Part shown: in pieces, positions 63,312 to 64,000 of the stretch
Layout of the letters: each line of letters begins with the position of its first letter
How positions within the stretch are numbered: the stretch's first letter is position 1
Origin: Arion vulgaris
Lineage: Eukaryota > Mollusca > Gastropoda > Stylommatophora > Arionidae
Reading direction: 5' to 3'
NCBI GenBank assembly: GCA_020796225.1
Contig: CM036756.1
Coordinates: 54,342,616 to 54,406,615, forward strand
DNA: 64,000 nt
Made by a program: the position numbers and the translations under genes
The notes under the pieces: model-generated
Told to the model about the DNA's origin: nothing
Database searches by the model: none
Seen by the model: only the letters and a program-made list of their open reading frames with translations

Positions 63312-63436
63312 CTATATGTATGGACTTGAGCATAGTACAATATTTGGCAACAGATTTCAGTCCCGCATCGGTGATCTCTTGAGTCCCAATTCGCTAAATT
63401 CACATTCAAAAGTCGGTGACCAATTTTCTCCACAAT
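63312..63436 (-). CDS. LRR gene, candidate upstream exon
   Basis: The minus strand has an acceptor (GAATTCTGCAG) and reads IVEKIGHRLLNVNLANWDS, then, after a one-base shift, EITDAGLKSVAKYCTMLKSI, HI and a donor ATAG/GTGTGT. ITDAGL..VA.YC..LKS is a standard FBXL-type repeat, and the order matches the exons downstream. The shift near 63380 is the third small frame lesion in this gene. Confidence 0.5.
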
Positions 63437-63639
63437 CTGCAGAATTCATTAAATAAAATGGTTGGAAATTAAATGATAAATTAAGGAAATTAAATATTTT
63501 AGATATGATAGGAAACTTGAACAACAACAAAGACTTCGTGAAAAATATAATGAAACATCACAAGTTCATTCTGCCAGCATGCTACCAACAAGATCAATAA
63601 GTGCAGCATGTTATGAAAATGAAAATTTATGCATTCCTT

Positions 63640-63838
63640 TACAGGACGAGCATCAACCACAGTAAATGAGTCATTGATTTTCTAGGCACCACTTATACTT
63701 TCAGTAGTTCGCCACTGCTTTCTGAACTGTGAGGTATATTTTCACCTTTCTTAAAATCCACGAAACGATTTGCTTCAAACTGCCTGCCGGAGTTTTAACC
63801 AGGATGCCTAGGTTGTGATGAGTTCACTACCGCTGCTC
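63640..63838 (-). mobile_element. SINE-J copy
   Basis: The + strand runs GACGAGCATCAACCACAGTA, GATTTTCTAGGCACCAC, CTTTCAGTAGTTCGCCAC, then the degraded tRNA-like head complement TGAGTTCACTACCGCTGCTC. Confidence 0.75.
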
Positions 63839-64000
63839 AGACGCCACATGTTATAGTAACACTAAAACTTACCATGCATGTCATAACAGGCGATGAAAAA
63901 GAGTTTGAGGGAATTGGCTAACCCTCCCTGTTCATTTCAACAGATATAGAAAGTACAACTATAACAAAACTTAAAATTATCAACGTCAGCAGAAGATTCA

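Overview
The window is non-coding-rich, AT-rich animal nuclear DNA: it holds dozens of retroposon copies, about twenty minisatellite arrays, many microsatellites and the exons of one spliced gene. There is no prokaryotic operon structure. The repeat mix (tRNA-headed SINEs, non-LTR retrotransposons, hAT and Tc1/mariner-like elements) fits an invertebrate metazoan. The motif shared by the SINEs (GTCGTAAGAGGCGACT and its complement) reminds me of SINEs of molluscs and other lophotrochozoans; that is from memory and is a weak taxonomic guess.

Family letters below are local to this report. SINE-A (about 260 bp, some 20 copies or pieces), SINE-A2, SINE-B and SINE-L share a common core and, like SINE-F, end in (GAA)n. 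SINE-C, -D, -E, -I, -J and -K have tRNA-like heads with recognisable A/B boxes. LINE fragments are 3' ends only: LINE-P and LINE-Q (RTE-like reverse transcriptase C-termini), LINE-R (RNase H type), LINE-S (Jockey-like C-terminus), LINE-T (short 3' end) and LINE-U. Many copies keep clean 8-12 bp target-site duplications (TSDs), so the nesting order can be read directly.

Layout. 0.6-6.2 kb: a LINE-P end with a 49-bp array, SINE-F, -A and -C copies and a 44-bp array. 8-13.4 kb: three long minisatellites (54, 60 and 48 bp), two of them grown out of LINE-P 3' ends, plus a hAT-type MITE. 14.4-19.7 kb: a broken LINE-Q, a 1.6-kb hAT element with a decayed ZBED5/SCAND3-like transposase, a second hAT MITE containing a SINE, and a LINE-R RNase H fragment. 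20-25.5 kb: SINE-A copies, one split by an unidentified 659-bp element (M). 25.5-28.4 kb: a 48-bp array with an open 16-residue frame, then a complete 2.15-kb DDE transposon with roughly 105-bp inverted repeats and a frameshifted transposase. 29-45 kb: mostly minisatellites and SINEs. 45-55 kb: LINE-R/-U/-S pieces, a foldback element, SINE-B nested in SINE-B, a 78-bp palindromic MITE and a multi-kilobase tandem duplication.

56.8-63.4 kb on the minus strand is the only part that looks like a host gene: four candidate exons of a leucine-rich-repeat protein of the F-box/LRR (cysteine-containing LRR) type. Consensus splice sites join in phase across two junctions, with repeats filling the introns. 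Small indels break the frame in two exons, so it is either a decaying gene or the assembly carries uncorrected indels. The other long open frames are by-products of tandem repeats or shadows of transposon sequence.
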